A stretch of DNA of 64,000 bases from an uncultured Acinetobacter sp. (GTDB lineage: Bacteria > Pseudomonadota > Gammaproteobacteria > Pseudomonadales > Moraxellaceae): contig CAJYTY010000012.1 in the NCBI GenBank assembly GCA_913777945.1, forward strand, positions 47,592 to 111,591, read 5' to 3'. A model generated the notes under the pieces. It worked only from the letters and a program-made list of their open reading frames with translations. It was not told the origin of the DNA and searched no databases. Of this stretch, positions 55,399 to 64,000 are shown in pieces. The translations under genes and the position numbers were made by a program. Position 1 is the first letter of the stretch. Each line of letters opens with the position of its first letter.

Positions 55399-55414
55399 TT
55401 TACCATTTAGTAAA
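55399..55414. promoter_or_regulatory. RutR-like operator upstream of rutA
   Basis: TTTACCATTTAGTAAA, 11 of 14 defined positions of the E. coli RutR consensus TTGACCANNTGGTCAA. An exact half-site TGGTCAA lies beside it at 55386-55392. It sits 56 bp upstream of the sigma-54 -24 element. Confidence 0.55.
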
Positions 55415-55431
55415 ATAATGTGGCATTCAGA

Positions 55432-55448
55432 TGCACTGTTTTTGTGTA
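55432..55448. promoter_or_regulatory. NtrC-like activator site upstream of rutA
   Basis: TGCACTGTTTTTGTGTA, matching the GCAC-N7-GTGC pattern in 7 of 8 bases. Its centre is about 124 bp upstream of the predicted sigma-54 start site, a usual enhancer distance. The rest of the 449-bp rutA-rutR gap (55227-55675) is AT-rich without other features. Confidence 0.5.
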
Positions 55449-55675
55449 CAGCGATTCAATAGTGTGCAAAAATCGCGCAGCAGAAAATCTGGCTGCGAAA
55501 TAGCCGACTACAACCCGTTGTATGCAGCATGTGTTTACTTCCTAATCAAACTAGATAATCTCTAAACAGATGAGCGACTTAAGCGGACATAAAGCGAAAG
55601 AAAATCGCCAAGAACTGTGCACAAATCATTCGATTTCCCTTACAATGAGCTGACTTTCCCCAGTTTGTTAAATCA

Positions 55676-56290
55676 ATGGAACAAAAAAAGAGTACGCAAA
55701 AACGTAATCAGCTTCTCAATGCCGCTCTGGATGTCTTTTCTACGTATGGCTTTAGTGGGGCGAGTCTGGACGAAATTGCGCAATTGGCACAAATGCATAA
55801 GTCCAACATCTTTTATTATTATGAAAATAAAGAAGCACTTTACGTTGAGGTGCTGACCACTGTTTTACAAAAATGGCTGGCGCCTTTACAGACGCTTGAA
55901 GTTGAGCTGGAGCCAACCGAGGCTTTGGCCCATTATCTGATTCAAAAAATTGAAGTCTCACGTACCCAGCCAAAAGCATCCAAACTGTTTGCGCTTGAGA
56001 TTATTCAGGGTGCGCCGCATATTCTGGAAATTCTAAAAGGGCCGCTGAAAAAATTATTTAAGCGTAAAGCCAAAGTTATCCAGACTTGGCAGGAACAAGG
56101 CAAAATCTCGGCAGAGATCGACCCAGAATTACTGATCTTGAATATTTGGGCCGTTACCCAAAACTATGCCGATTTCAGCACGCAAATGGACATGGTCACC
56201 GGCAAAACCCTGAAAAATAAAAGTATGCATCAACGCGCGATCGAACATACCGTGCACATGATGCTCTATGGTGTACTGCCGCGTACCTGA
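55676..56290 (+). CDS. rutR: TetR-family regulator RutR
   Basis: 204 aa. N-terminal HTH GASLDEIAQLAQMHKSNIFYYYENK split over residues ~28-52, and a C-terminal YcdC/RutR-type ligand domain (SKLFALEIIQGAPHILEIL, WAVTQNYADFSTQM). E. coli RutR senses uracil and thymine. Divergent from rutA and convergent with rutD; RutR-like palindromes stand before both of those genes. ATG at 55676. Confidence 0.9.
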   Translation: MEQKKSTQKRNQLLNAALDVFSTYGFSGASLDEIAQLAQMHKSNIFYYYENKEALYVEVLTTVLQKWLAPLQTLEVELEPTEALAHYLIQKIEVSRTQPKASKLFALEIIQGAPHILEILKGPLKKLFKRKAKVIQTWQEQGKISAEIDPELLILNIWAVTQNYADFSTQMDMVTGKTLKNKSMHQRAIEHTVHMMLYGVLPRT

Positions 56291-56291
56291 T

Positions 56292-57107
56292 TCAAGCTGA
56301 TTTGAGCTGAGCATTATCTGTTTGATTCAAAAACTCAATCAGACAAGTATTGACCTGTCCAGCTTGCGTGACCGTGCAGGCATGGCCGCCTTGCGGCAAA
56401 ATCACCAGCTCTGCATGACCCAGCGCTCGGTACAATTGCAAAGATTGTGTATAGGGCACCAGCATATCGTCCTGATTGCACAACAGTAAAATCGGAAGTG
56501 AATCTAAAGCGGCACAGCGCGGTTTATCCAAAACATAGTGCATCAAGGCATTTAGGCGCGCCAGAACGTTGCCATGTGGTGGAAAATCTTGCTGCAACTT
56601 GGCTTCTTGTTCAATCAGCATCGCGCTATGACTGGAAATCCAAGTGGAGGGATATAAAAATAGGGCCTGGGCATGTAAGTAAGCCGCAGCCCCGGCCTGC
56701 TCAAGTAAAGTGCGCCGAGTGGTAAAACATCTCCGCGTATGCGCATCGAGAGATTGCCAGGCATTAATGAGACTCAGACTGAGCATCTGGGCGCTGGTTT
56801 GCGCAAATCGATATGCCCATTCCACGCCAATAAAACCACCCAAGGCATGACCAATAAAATGAAAGCGTTTGATCTGTAAATGACAGAGTAACTGCTCGAC
56901 CTGCTCGGCAAGATTAAAAAAAGAATAGTCTTCAGGCAAAGCCGCACTGTCGGCATGACAGCCTTCCTGATCGTAGACCACCACATGAAAGTATGCTTGC
57001 AAGGCCTGTATTTGCGGTTGCCAGAAACTGGCGTGACCACCTAAACCAGAGGCCAGCACCACATAATCGGCCTCTTTGGTTATATTTGGATAAACCTGAT
57101 AGTACAT
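56292..57107 (-). CDS. rutD: alpha/beta hydrolase RutD
   Basis: About 271 aa; aids hydrolysis of aminoacrylate or carbamate in uracil breakdown. It follows E. coli RutD closely: LASGLGGHASFW, the nucleophile elbow GHALGG (with Ala in the usual Ser position), AHTRRCF, LFLYPSTW, RLNALM and LPQGGHACTV with the catalytic histidine. A TTG at 57113 is in frame; the ATG at 57105-57107 is preferred. Separated from rutABCFG by rutR, with its own upstream operator-like palindrome. Confidence 0.88.
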   Translation of the reverse strand: MYYQVYPNITKEADYVVLASGLGGHASFWQPQIQALQAYFHVVVYDQEGCHADSAALPEDYSFFNLAEQVEQLLCHLQIKRFHFIGHALGGFIGVEWAYRFAQTSAQMLSLSLINAWQSLDAHTRRCFTTRRTLLEQAGAAAYLHAQALFLYPSTWISSHSAMLIEQEAKLQQDFPPHGNVLARLNALMHYVLDKPRCAALDSLPILLLCNQDDMLVPYTQSLQLYRALGHAELVILPQGGHACTVTQAGQVNTCLIEFLNQTDNAQLKSA

Positions 57108-57109
57108 TT

Positions 57110-57125
57110 TCAACCATTTGGTAAA
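57110..57125. promoter_or_regulatory. RutR-like operator immediately upstream of rutD
   Basis: TCAACCATTTGGTAAA, 11 of 14 matches to the RutR consensus and sharing ACCATTT.GTAAA with the site before rutA. It ends 3 bp from the rutD start codon, so binding would block transcription. Confidence 0.55.
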
Positions 57126-57524
57126 ATCATGATTGAAATAATCAGCAAAATTTATGCCGTTTTACAGCATATGAAAATCTTTTATGAGCAAGTCTAATCG
57201 AAATATCAAAAATCGTGCACTACACTGTTTTATGAAGCATCACCTATCCATCAGATCATAGAAATACGTATTTATCCTTTTCCATCACAAGCAGTATTGG
57301 ATTATGTATATGCCGATGGGATCGATTCAGATTGACCCGATGCAGTGCGTATATTTATCATCAAAAACAGGAAAACTGATTAATAAATCATAAAAACATT
57401 AGAAATACTGATCTATAACAATAAAAAGAGAAAGTTTTCCTTTGCATAAAAACACAACAACAAGACGAATGCGTTAGATTATGGCAATATAAAGCCTCTG
57501 CAAAATTCTCAGTATTTAACGCTC
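57126..57524. other. intergenic region between rutD and ribF
   Basis: About 400 bp, AT-rich, without an open reading frame or clear hairpin. It should contain the rutD promoter (left) and the ribF promoter (right), but no convincing -35/-10 pair could be chosen. Confidence 0.5.
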
Positions 57525-58526
57525 ATGAAGTTGCTTCGTCTTAACGCATTATCGCCAGATTTTCAGTTAGCTCCAACTGCGGTCACGATCGGCAATTTTG
57601 ATGGTGTTCACTTGGGACACCAAGCGATGATTTCACAGCTTAAAGCATTGGCTCAGGCTGAGGGATTAAAAACGCTGGTCATGATTTTTGAGCCTCAACC
57701 GCTTGAATATTTTAAAGGCTACGATGCTCCGCCACGTATCAGTTCTCTTCGCGAAAAAGTCGAATATTTGACTGAACTGGGTGTCGATTATATTGCGGTT
57801 GCTAAATTCGATCAGTTCTTTCGCAGCCTAAATGCCACCGAATTTGCAGATTTGCTCAAATTTAAACTCAATGCCCAGCATCTGGTCTTGGGGGACGATT
57901 TTCATTTTGGTAAAAACCGTCAAGGCAATAGCGAGTTTTTACGCGATTACGGCTTTGATGTCACCAACTTAAACACCATCAATTTTGAAGGTGACCGCGT
58001 CAGTTCCACCCGTATCCGTCAGGTTCTGGCCGAAGGAGATCTGGCACTGGCTGCGCAGCTTTTGGGGCGTCCGTATAGTATTATTGGTCGGGTTCAATAT
58101 GGTGACCAGATTGGTCGTACCCTAAACTTTCCGACCATCAATGTTCGTCTTGGGCGCCATAAGCCTTGTTTAAGTGGCATTTATGCCGTAGACGTGGTCT
58201 GTGAAACCGCCGCCTTAAATGAAAAAGTTCGTGCGCAAAATCCGGAGCAACCCGGCGTAGCCGGTTATCGAAGTGACAGCCTGTTTGGCGCAGGCCATGT
58301 GGGTACCCGTCCTGCCATTGCGCAAACTCATCCCGAATGGCGATTGGAAGTACACTTTCCACAAGTTTCTGCTAATCTGTATGGCTTATTGATGCGGGTG
58401 ACGTTTTTGCACTATTTACATGGTGAACGACCTTACCCTTCGCTTGAAGCACTCAAGGCCGGCATTGACCAAGATGTTGAAGATTTGCTCGAATATCGTG
58501 AGCAACATTCACAACACCCTTTTTAA
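57525..58526 (+). CDS. ribF: bifunctional riboflavin kinase / FAD synthetase
   Basis: Makes FMN and then FAD. 333 aa: the N-terminal adenylyltransferase domain (TIGNFDGVHLGHQAMISQL, near residues 21-40) and the C-terminal kinase domain (GRPYSIIGRVQYGDQIGRTL, NFPTINVRLG). The kinase domain has an extra loop of about 25 residues between SGIYAVDVV and GHVGTRP compared with the usual RibF. First of the conserved ribF-ileS-lspA-fkpB order. Confidence 0.95.
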   Translation: MKLLRLNALSPDFQLAPTAVTIGNFDGVHLGHQAMISQLKALAQAEGLKTLVMIFEPQPLEYFKGYDAPPRISSLREKVEYLTELGVDYIAVAKFDQFFRSLNATEFADLLKFKLNAQHLVLGDDFHFGKNRQGNSEFLRDYGFDVTNLNTINFEGDRVSSTRIRQVLAEGDLALAAQLLGRPYSIIGRVQYGDQIGRTLNFPTINVRLGRHKPCLSGIYAVDVVCETAALNEKVRAQNPEQPGVAGYRSDSLFGAGHVGTRPAIAQTHPEWRLEVHFPQVSANLYGLLMRVTFLHYLHGERPYPSLEALKAGIDQDVEDLLEYREQHSQHPF

Positions 58527-58590
58527 TTTCGAATTTTTTGATAGTAAAACACGTCAGCGTTCGAGCTGATTGAACTGGAAGACGACTTGC

Positions 58591-61428
58591 ATGAGCGATA
58601 AGCAAACTCCTGAAAATGCAGTGGATTACAAAGCCACGTTAAACCTGCCGGGCACCGAATTTGCAATGAAAGCAAACTTGGCCGTACGCGAAGTAAAATG
58701 GTTAGAAGAGTGGTACGCCGACAACATTTATCAGAAGATTCGTGAATCGCGTATTGGCAAGAAAAAATATGTATTACACGATGGCCCTCCGTATGCCAAC
58801 GGTCAGATTCATTTGGGTCATGCAGTCAACAAGGTACTCAAAGACATCATTATTAAAAGCCGCGTGATGGACGGCTTTGATGCGCCGTATGTACCCGGCT
58901 GGGACTGCCACGGCTTGCCAATCGAACTTAAAGTTGAAGAAAAAGTCGGTAAAGTCGGCGTTAAAATCGATGCATCGAGCTTCCGTAAAGCCTGCCGTGA
59001 CTACGCCATGAGTCAGGTCGACTTACAGCGTAAAGACTTTATCCGGATGGGCGTTTTTGGTGACTGGAACGATCCGTACCTGACCATGAACTTCAAACAA
59101 GAAGCTGATATTGTGCGTGCCTTAGGTGAAATTCAAAAAGCAGGCCATATCGAACCTGGTTTAAAACCTGTGAACTGGTGTATCGACTGTGGTTCTGCAT
59201 TGGCAGAAGCTGAAGTGGAATACGAAGATAAAAAATCCGACGCCATTGACGTTGGTTTTGGCGTGGTCGATCTTCAGGATCTGGCACAACGTGTCAATGC
59301 AGATGTCACCGCACCAACCGATATTGTGATCTGGACAACTACTCCATGGACATTACCTGCCAATCAGGCGGTTGCACTGAACGCCGAGATTGATTACCAA
59401 CTGGTACAAGTTCAAGGCGAACGTGGTCTGCAAAACTTTATTCTGGCCAAAGATCTGGTCGAATCGGCGATTGAGCGTTACAAGCTTGAAAATCCAGTCG
59501 TGTTGGCAGACTTTAAAGGCACAGCACTTGAGCATCTTAAGCTGCAACATCCATTACTGGTGGATCGTCAGGTTCCTGTGATCTTGGGCGAACACGTCAT
59601 TGCCACGAGCGGTACGGGTGCAGTGCATACCGCGCCGGGCCACGGTGCAGACGACTACAAAGTTGGCTTGCAATACAACTTAAAAGTAGATAACCCAGTG
59701 GGTGGAAACGGGGTTTATTTACCAAGCGCACCTATTTTTGCCGGTGAACACATCTACAAAGCCAATCCGCAAATCATTGAGGCATTGGGCAGTGTTGGAC
59801 GCTTGTGGGCACATCAACCGATCAAACACAGCTATCCACATTGCTGGCGCCACAAAACACCAATCATTTTCCGTGCAACACCGCAATGGTTCATCAGTAT
59901 GGACCAAAAAGGCTTACGTGACGGTGCAATGAATGCCATCGAAAATGAGATCAGTTTTGTACCTGATTGGGGTAAAAACCGTATTCAATCCATGATTGAA
60001 GGTCGTCCAGACTGGTGTATCTCACGTCAGCGTACATGGGGCGTTCCAATTCCATTCTTTGTACATAAAGACACCAATGAATTGCATCCGCGCACCGCTG
60101 AACTCATCGAAGAAGTTGCCAAACTGATCGAACAAGAAGGCATCGATGCATGGTACAACCGTGATGCCAAAGACTTCATTGGTGAAGATGCAGCGCACTA
60201 CAATGCAGTCCGAGACACACTAGACGTCTGGTTTGACTCAGGTACAACACACTATGCGGTTTTGCGCCAGCGTGAAGAATTAACCGATCCGGCAGATTTG
60301 TACCTTGAAGGGTCAGATCAGCATCGTGGCTGGTTCCAGTCATCTCTGCTCACTTCTGTCGCGATTAATCAGCGTGCACCTTACAAAGGCTTACTGACGC
60401 ACGGTTTCGTGGTCGATGAAAAAGGCCGTAAGATGTCGAAGTCTTTAGGCAATATCATTACCCCTCAAGACATCATCAAAGACATGGGTGCAGATGGCTT
60501 ACGTTTCTGGATTGCGTCAAGTGATTACCGTTATGAGATGACCGCAGGTAAAGAAATTTTCAGCCGTGCCTCAGATGGTTATCGTCGTATTCGTAATACC
60601 TTGCGCTTCTTGCTGGCCAACCTCAATGGCTTCAAACCGTCTACAGATGCATTGCCTGTCGATCAATTGATTGCACTGGATCAATACATCTTGCAACGTG
60701 CTGCTGAGGTTCAAAAAACCATTCAGCAAGCTTACGAAGATATGAACTTCCATATCGTGTGCAGTGCATTGACTAACTTCTGTATCAATGACTTGGGTGG
60801 TTTCTATCTTGATATCATCAAAGATCGTCAGTACACCACCAAAGCAGACTCACAAGCACGTCATTCTGCACAAACCGCTTTGTATCATTTGGTTCAGGCA
60901 TTTGTACGCTGGATGGCACCAATCTTAAGCTTCACTGCACAAGAAGCATGGCCGTTAATTCCAGAGCAAAGCGAGCAATATGTCTTTACTACCGAGTGGT
61001 ACGATATTCCTGTCGCAAGCAGTGCAAACTTGGTGTCTGAGGCCGACTGGCAAACATTAATTAACGTAAAATCAGCAATTAATAAGCAGATTGAAGCGGC
61101 ACGTAACGCTAAGATCGTGGGAAGTAATCTTTCTGCCAAAGTTGAAATTTGGGCCAAAGATGACATTCAAAGCGTTTTAAACCAGTTGGGTGATGAACTC
61201 CGTTTTGTACTGATTACATCGCAAGTGCATGTTTATGCCTATGCAGAGCACGGTGAAGCGACAGAGCTTGATGGCCTACGTGTCAAAGTGACTGCGGCTG
61301 AAGGTGAAAAATGTGTGCGCTGCTGGCACGTACTTCCAGATGTCAATACACATGCAGATCACCCAGGTTTATGTGGTCGTTGTATTATTAACGTCACGAG
61401 CAGTGGCGAAGTGAGAAAATATGCCTAA
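58591..61428 (+). CDS. ileS: isoleucyl-tRNA synthetase
   Basis: Class I synthetase of 945 aa. HIGH motif in [16 protein letters not shown], editing domain with [11 protein letters not shown] and [21 protein letters not shown] in [10 protein letters not shown], and a C-terminal zinc finger (CVRCWHV ... CGRCI). The in-frame TTG at 58570 is rejected in favour of the ATG at 58591 with GGAAG about 9 nt upstream. Its 3' end overlaps lspA by 8 nt. Confidence 0.97.
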   Translation: MSDKQTPENAVDYKATLNLPGTEFAMKANLAVREVKWLEEWYADNIYQKIRESRIGKKKYVLHDGPPYANGQIHLGHAVNKVLKDIIIKSRVMDGFDAPYVPGWDCHGLPIELKVEEKVGKVGVKIDASSFRKACRDYAMSQVDLQRKDFIRMGVFGDWNDPYLTMNFKQEADIVRALGEIQKAGHIEPGLKPVNWCIDCGSALAEAEVEYEDKKSDAIDVGFGVVDLQDLAQRVNADVTAPTDIVIWTTTPWTLPANQAVALNAEIDYQLVQVQGERGLQNFILAKDLVESAIERYKLENPVVLADFKGTALEHLKLQHPLLVDRQVPVILGEHVIATSGTGAVHTAPGHGADDYKVGLQYNLKVDNPVGGNGVYLPSAPIFAGEHIYKANPQIIEALGSVGRLWAHQPIKHSYPHCWRHKTPIIFRATPQWFISMDQKGLRDGAMNAIENEISFVPDWGKNRIQSMIEGRPDWCISRQRTWGVPIPFFVHKDTNELHPRTAELIEEVAKLIEQEGIDAWYNRDAKDFIGEDAAHYNAVRDTLDVWFDSGTTHYAVLRQREELTDPADLYLEGSDQHRGWFQSSLLTSVAINQRAPYKGLLTHGFVVDEKGRKMSKSLGNIITPQDIIKDMGADGLRFWIASSDYRYEMTAGKEIFSRASDGYRRIRNTLRFLLANLNGFKPSTDALPVDQLIALDQYILQRAAEVQKTIQQAYEDMNFHIVCSALTNFCINDLGGFYLDIIKDRQYTTKADSQARHSAQTALYHLVQAFVRWMAPILSFTAQEAWPLIPEQSEQYVFTTEWYDIPVASSANLVSEADWQTLINVKSAINKQIEAARNAKIVGSNLSAKVEIWAKDDIQSVLNQLGDELRFVLITSQVHVYAYAEHGEATELDGLRVKVTAAEGEKCVRCWHVLPDVNTHADHPGLCGRCIINVTSSGEVRKYA

Positions 61429-61960
61429 GCTTCAAGCAAAAAAGGGCTTATTCCAGTTTTATCCTCATAACCTGATTTGGCTCGCACTTTCTGTGCTGGC
61501 CATTGTGGTGGATCAGTGGACCAAGTGGATTGCCAGCACCCATCTAAATTATGCAGATCCGGTGCCAGTTTTGCCCTTTTTAAACTGGACCTTACTGCAT
61601 AATTATGGCGCAGCATTTAGCTTTCTGTCCGATGCAGGAGGCTGGCAGCACTATCTATTTACAGGTTTAGCAGGCATCGTATCCATCATTTTTGTGTTCT
61701 GGCTGATGCGCATGCCTAAACAGACCGTTGTGCTGCCTGCTGCGATTGCATTGATTTTGGGTGGTGCATTGGGCAACTTGATTGATCGTGTGACCTTAGG
61801 TTATGTGGTCGATTTTATCCATGTATTTTATCAAGATCATCACTTCCCCGCGTTTAATATTGCCGACAGTGCGATCACTTTGGGTACCATTTTATTGTTA
61901 ATCGATACGTTCTTTCTAGAAAAGCAACGCATCCAACGTGCAGAAGCCAAACATGACTGA
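61421..61960 (+). CDS. lspA: lipoprotein signal peptidase
   Basis: Inner membrane aspartyl protease removing signal peptides from prolipoproteins. 179 aa, four membrane segments; the catalytic aspartates are in [15 protein letters not shown] and FNIADSAI, and NYGAAFSFL is conserved. Overlaps ileS by 8 nt and fkpB by 8 nt. In this window it would process Wza and both SsuA proteins. Confidence 0.96.
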   Translation: MPKLQAKKGLFQFYPHNLIWLALSVLAIVVDQWTKWIASTHLNYADPVPVLPFLNWTLLHNYGAAFSFLSDAGGWQHYLFTGLAGIVSIIFVFWLMRMPKQTVVLPAAIALILGGALGNLIDRVTLGYVVDFIHVFYQDHHFPAFNIADSAITLGTILLLIDTFFLEKQRIQRAEAKHD

Positions 61961-62435
61961 GATTATCCAGCCTAACGAAGAAATTCGTATTGAAGAAGGT
62001 GCAAAAGTCGATTTGCACTTTTCAGTGGCCATTGAAAATGGCGTTGAAATTGATAATACCCGCAGTCGTGAAGCGCCTGTTAGCCTTACCATTGGCGATG
62101 GCAACTTACTGCCAGGCTTCGAAAAAGCACTGTTTGGATTACGTGCCGGTGATCGCCGCACAGTACATTTACCACCAGAAGACGCTTTTGGTGAATGGAA
62201 TCCAGAAAACATACAAAAGTTTGATACGGTCAAATTCGAGCAACGACCTATTGTCGGCCATATGATCGAGTTTGAAGATAAAGCGAAAGCCACCTTATTT
62301 GGTGTGGTGAAATCGGTCGACGACAGTATTACCGAAATCGACTTTAATCATCCACTTGCAGGAAAAAATATTACTTTCGAAGTTGAAATCTTTAAGGTAA
62401 CACCTGCTGGCCAGCAAGGTATTAAACTGATGTAA
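61953..62435 (+). CDS. fkpB: FKBP-type peptidyl-prolyl isomerase FkpB (SlpA)
   Basis: 160-aa SlyD-like FKBP with an IF domain: VDLHFSVAIENGVEIDNTRS, GDGNLLPGFEKALFGLRAGD, PPEDAFGEWNPENIQ and HPLAGKNITFEVEIFKV. No signal peptide, so cytoplasmic, unlike the two FkpA-type proteins near 30-31 kb. Start ATG 61953 within lspA; a GTG at 61938 is less likely. Same lspA-fkpB neighbour as in enterobacteria. Confidence 0.93.
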   Translation: MTEIIQPNEEIRIEEGAKVDLHFSVAIENGVEIDNTRSREAPVSLTIGDGNLLPGFEKALFGLRAGDRRTVHLPPEDAFGEWNPENIQKFDTVKFEQRPIVGHMIEFEDKAKATLFGVVKSVDDSITEIDFNHPLAGKNITFEVEIFKVTPAGQQGIKLM

Positions 62436-62438
62436 ATC

Positions 62439-62465
62439 AAAAGCACTCTTCGGAGTGCTTTTTTT
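62439..62465 (+). terminator. terminator after fkpB
   Basis: Stem AAAAGCACTC / GAGTGCTTTT with a TTCG tetraloop, then three more T. Confidence 0.95.
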
Positions 62466-62546
62466 ATCACGTTGTCAGCAAAAGCCTACACGCATCATGG
62501 TGAATCACCCATGTTGTGATTAAGAATTTTTAACTAAGATACAAAA

Positions 62547-62672
62547 CATAGAGAGACAGGAAGTCTCATTGAAAATAAAAATACACAGGACGTGGTCGTG
62601 AATAGGACATTAACGACACAATAATCGGAATACAAAGAACCCCCTGTCAGGATGATAGGGGGTTCTTTTTTG
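62547..62672 (+). ncRNA. candidate intergenic small RNA
   Basis: No reading frame lies between the fkpB terminator and a second strong terminator at 62636-62672 (10-bp stem AGAACCCCCT / AGGGGGTTCT, 11-nt loop, six T). Upstream is a possible promoter: TTGTGA or GTTGTG near 62513-62519 and TAAGAT at 62535-62540, predicting a start near 62547. The RNA would be about 125 nt with a 5' hairpin GAGAC/GTCTC (62553-62557, 62563-62567), an A-rich single-stranded middle and the terminator stem. The family is not recognised. Confidence 0.45.
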
Positions 62673-62692
62673 GCTGTTATTTTTATATATGG

Positions 62693-63004
62693 TTATAAAT
62701 CTTTTAGGTACTGCACAATCTGTGTATTTTGTGCCATTTCTGCCAGTTCCAGTGCCGTATATTGGCCTTTAAAACTGATATCGGCACCTTTACTGACCAA
62801 AAGCTTTACAACATCCAGATGATCATTTTCAGCAGCAGCCTGAAGGGCACTGTAACCTTCTTCATCGCTCTGATTCGGATCGATACCGTCTGCGAGTAAT
62901 TGCCTTACCCGCGCTGTATCACCAAGTGATGCCCAGTACACGAGTTCAGGTAGATTGATTTCGTCCTCTTCTTTGGGAATTGGAGAGAAAGAGTTGAGCT
63001 TCAT
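62693..63004 (-). CDS. ankyrin-repeat protein
   Basis: About 103 aa with three ankyrin repeats: PELVYWASLGDTARVRQLLA, GYSALQAAAENDHLDVVKLL and TALELAEMAQNTQIVQYL. No signal peptide, so a cytoplasmic protein-binding role. Of two ATGs (63010, 63004) the second has AGGA at 8 nt and is preferred. 20 nt beyond the terminator of the candidate small RNA on the other strand. Partner unknown. Confidence 0.8.
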   Translation of the reverse strand: MKLNSFSPIPKEEDEINLPELVYWASLGDTARVRQLLADGIDPNQSDEEGYSALQAAAENDHLDVVKLLVSKGADISFKGQYTALELAEMAQNTQIVQYLKDL

Positions 63005-63037
63005 TATCATTATCCTAGTATTATAAGTTGAATCAAT

Positions 63038-63712
63038 TTAATTTACAGTAAATGATTTTTCAGTTAAGTTATCATATATAAAAATCTCTTCGAAATTATG
63101 TTTAATATTTAAAGCTTTAACTTTTTCTTCTAAGATGCTCCATTCTCTTGAAAAATATATAATATCTAACTCACAACAAATAATTAAAATAGTATTTTTT
63201 GGGTAGTTTTTACTGTTTTTCTTATGAATTCTTAGAGCAATTAAACCTATAAAATGTTCAATGAAACTTGAATTATTATAGCTAATACATTCTGATTTTA
63301 TAACTTTATTAGACTTATCAACTCCATCAGCTGCATAACAATATCCTTGTTTATCTAGTAGTTCTCTCACTAGATATTCCTTAGGATGTACAGCACAAGT
63401 TACTTCTAAAAAATAAGTATCCTTAAGTACTTTAATTTCTGCATCAAAACATGCAGTGCGCGATGTCCAACATACTTGAATGTAATTCCCTAATCTATAT
63501 TTAGTTTTTATATATACTGAAATTGGAAGAATTTCTTCTATTAATTCCTTTATGTTACGAGGCCTTTTTCTCAATTCATAACCATGTTGGTCATGCTCTT
63601 TAACATATTCAAATAGATCATAGGCTATTCTGCAAAAGTCTAATCCATCAACATAGCGATCTTTTATCTTAGCGAAAAATTTAGCCTCATCTTTCCAATC
63701 CAATTCTTTCAT
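63038..63712 (-). CDS. hypothetical protein, AT-rich accessory gene
   Basis: 224 aa, no signal peptide or membrane segment. Rich in Lys, Ile, Tyr and Glu, with base composition well below its neighbours. FDAEIKVLKDTYFLEVTCAV resembles the core of PD-(D/E)xK nucleases (acid, then E-x-T), but this is only a weak similarity. ATG at 63710-63712, ribosome site poor. Sits between an ankyrin gene and an rRNA operon end, a common place for acquired genes. The flank 63713-63870 is AT-rich without features. Confidence 0.6.
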   Translation of the reverse strand: MKELDWKDEAKFFAKIKDRYVDGLDFCRIAYDLFEYVKEHDQHGYELRKRPRNIKELIEEILPISVYIKTKYRLGNYIQVCWTSRTACFDAEIKVLKDTYFLEVTCAVHPKEYLVRELLDKQGYCYAADGVDKSNKVIKSECISYNNSSFIEHFIGLIALRIHKKNSKNYPKNTILIICCELDIIYFSREWSILEEKVKALNIKHNFEEIFIYDNLTEKSFTVN

Positions 63713-63870
63713 AGAGATTAAATAATATTAATAAGGAATTAGTATATAAAACTTTAAACCGCTTATCGTTTATATAAAAGTCTAAACTTCAAATCAAGAA
63801 TACAAAATAAGACAGTTTCTGGATTACAAAGCTGATTTTTACATGCATTTTTCCACTTATTTTAGGCATA

Positions 63871-63904
63871 AAGAAAGCCCCCTTAACATATGTTAAGGGG
63901 GCTT
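63871..63904 (-). terminator. rRNA operon terminator
   Basis: Perfect 15-bp inverted repeat with arms AAGCCCCCTTAACAT and ATGTTAAGGGGGCTT, followed on the minus strand by TTTCTTT. About 11 bp beyond the 5S 3' end. Confidence 0.9.
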
Positions 63905-63915
63905 AGTATTTAAAA

Positions 63916-64000
63916 GCTGGCGATGACTTACTCTCACATGGCTAACGCCACACTACCATCAGCGCGAAGAGGTTTCACTTCTGAGTTCGGGAAGGGATCA
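63916..64000 (-). rRNA. rrf: 5S ribosomal RNA, 3' part (cut by window edge)
   Basis: The minus strand reads TGATCCCTTCCCGAACTCAG, then AGTGAAACCTCTTCGCGC, GATGGTAGTGTGG and GAGAGTAAGTCATCGCCAGC, the conserved loop A-E and 3' helix of gammaproteobacterial 5S rRNA. About 85 of ~115 nt are inside the window; the 5' part and the 23S gene lie to the right. The exact 3' end is set to within a few bases. Confidence 0.93.

Noticed and set aside
55421..55436. Rightward sigma-54-like TGGCAT ... TGCA upstream of rutR
   Set aside because: The GG and GC are 9 bp apart instead of 10, and the -24 part lacks the final C of TGGCAC, so it is unlikely to be used.
1..64000. CRISPR arrays, insertion sequences, prophage, tRNA genes
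   Set aside because: No regularly spaced repeats, transposase, integrase or tRNA-like cloverleaf was found on reading the intergenic regions.

Overview
The window comes from an Acinetobacter chromosome, based on gene order and protein families. A wza-wzb-wzc export set sits next to two FKBP-type isomerase genes and a divergent polysaccharide locus ending in galU. Beyond the isomerases come murJ, ampD, nadC and rph, then ubiG-mupP-yciK. Base composition is moderate, with one markedly AT-rich stretch inside the surface-polysaccharide locus. No organism name can be read from the DNA, so the genus is inference.

Positions 1-31600 are a surface-polysaccharide (capsule / K-type) locus. From the right end, wza, wzb and wzc run rightward to a strong terminator, followed by two FKBP isomerase genes. 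A leftward operon starting at 25.7 kb (rmlB, rmlA, a fused ketoisomerase-acetyltransferase, an aminotransferase, wzx, a GT2, wzy and two GT4 enzymes) should make and use dTDP-3-acetamido-3,6-dideoxyhexose. In the middle lie manC (GDP-mannose) and an orphan HEAT-repeat gene, both rightward. A second leftward operon starting at 13.8 kb holds a UDP-GlcNAc 4-epimerase, a UDP-GalNAc dehydrogenase, a MurJ-like flippase, three GT4 enzymes, a small initiating phosphoglycosyl transferase and a three-gene UDP-diNAcBac pathway. Then come a WcaJ-type initiating transferase and galU, which runs off the left edge. The locus therefore has two initiating transferases and two flippases, but one visible polymerase and one export set.

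Positions 31.6-45.7 kb are core chromosome: murJ, ampD, nadC, rph, a fatty-acid desaturase with its electron-transfer partner and a divergent TetR regulator (with three repeated operator-like sites between them), a second TetR gene, dsbA, ubiG-mupP-yciK, two RcnB-like periplasmic proteins and argA.

Positions 46-57.1 kb are nutrient scavenging. An ssu-type operon (two lipoprotein binding proteins, SsuD, SsuC, SsuB) takes up sulfonates and releases sulfite from them. A pyrimidine-degradation cluster follows (rutA-B-C-F-G leftward, rutR rightward, rutD detached). The rutA upstream region carries a sigma-54-type promoter, an NtrC-like site and a RutR-like palindrome, and a second copy of the palindrome abuts rutD.

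Positions 57.5-64 kb hold ribF-ileS-lspA-fkpB, a probable intergenic small RNA with its own terminator, an ankyrin protein, an AT-rich gene of unknown function, and the 3' part of a leftward 5S rRNA gene with its terminator. I saw no tRNA genes, CRISPR arrays, insertion sequences or prophage.
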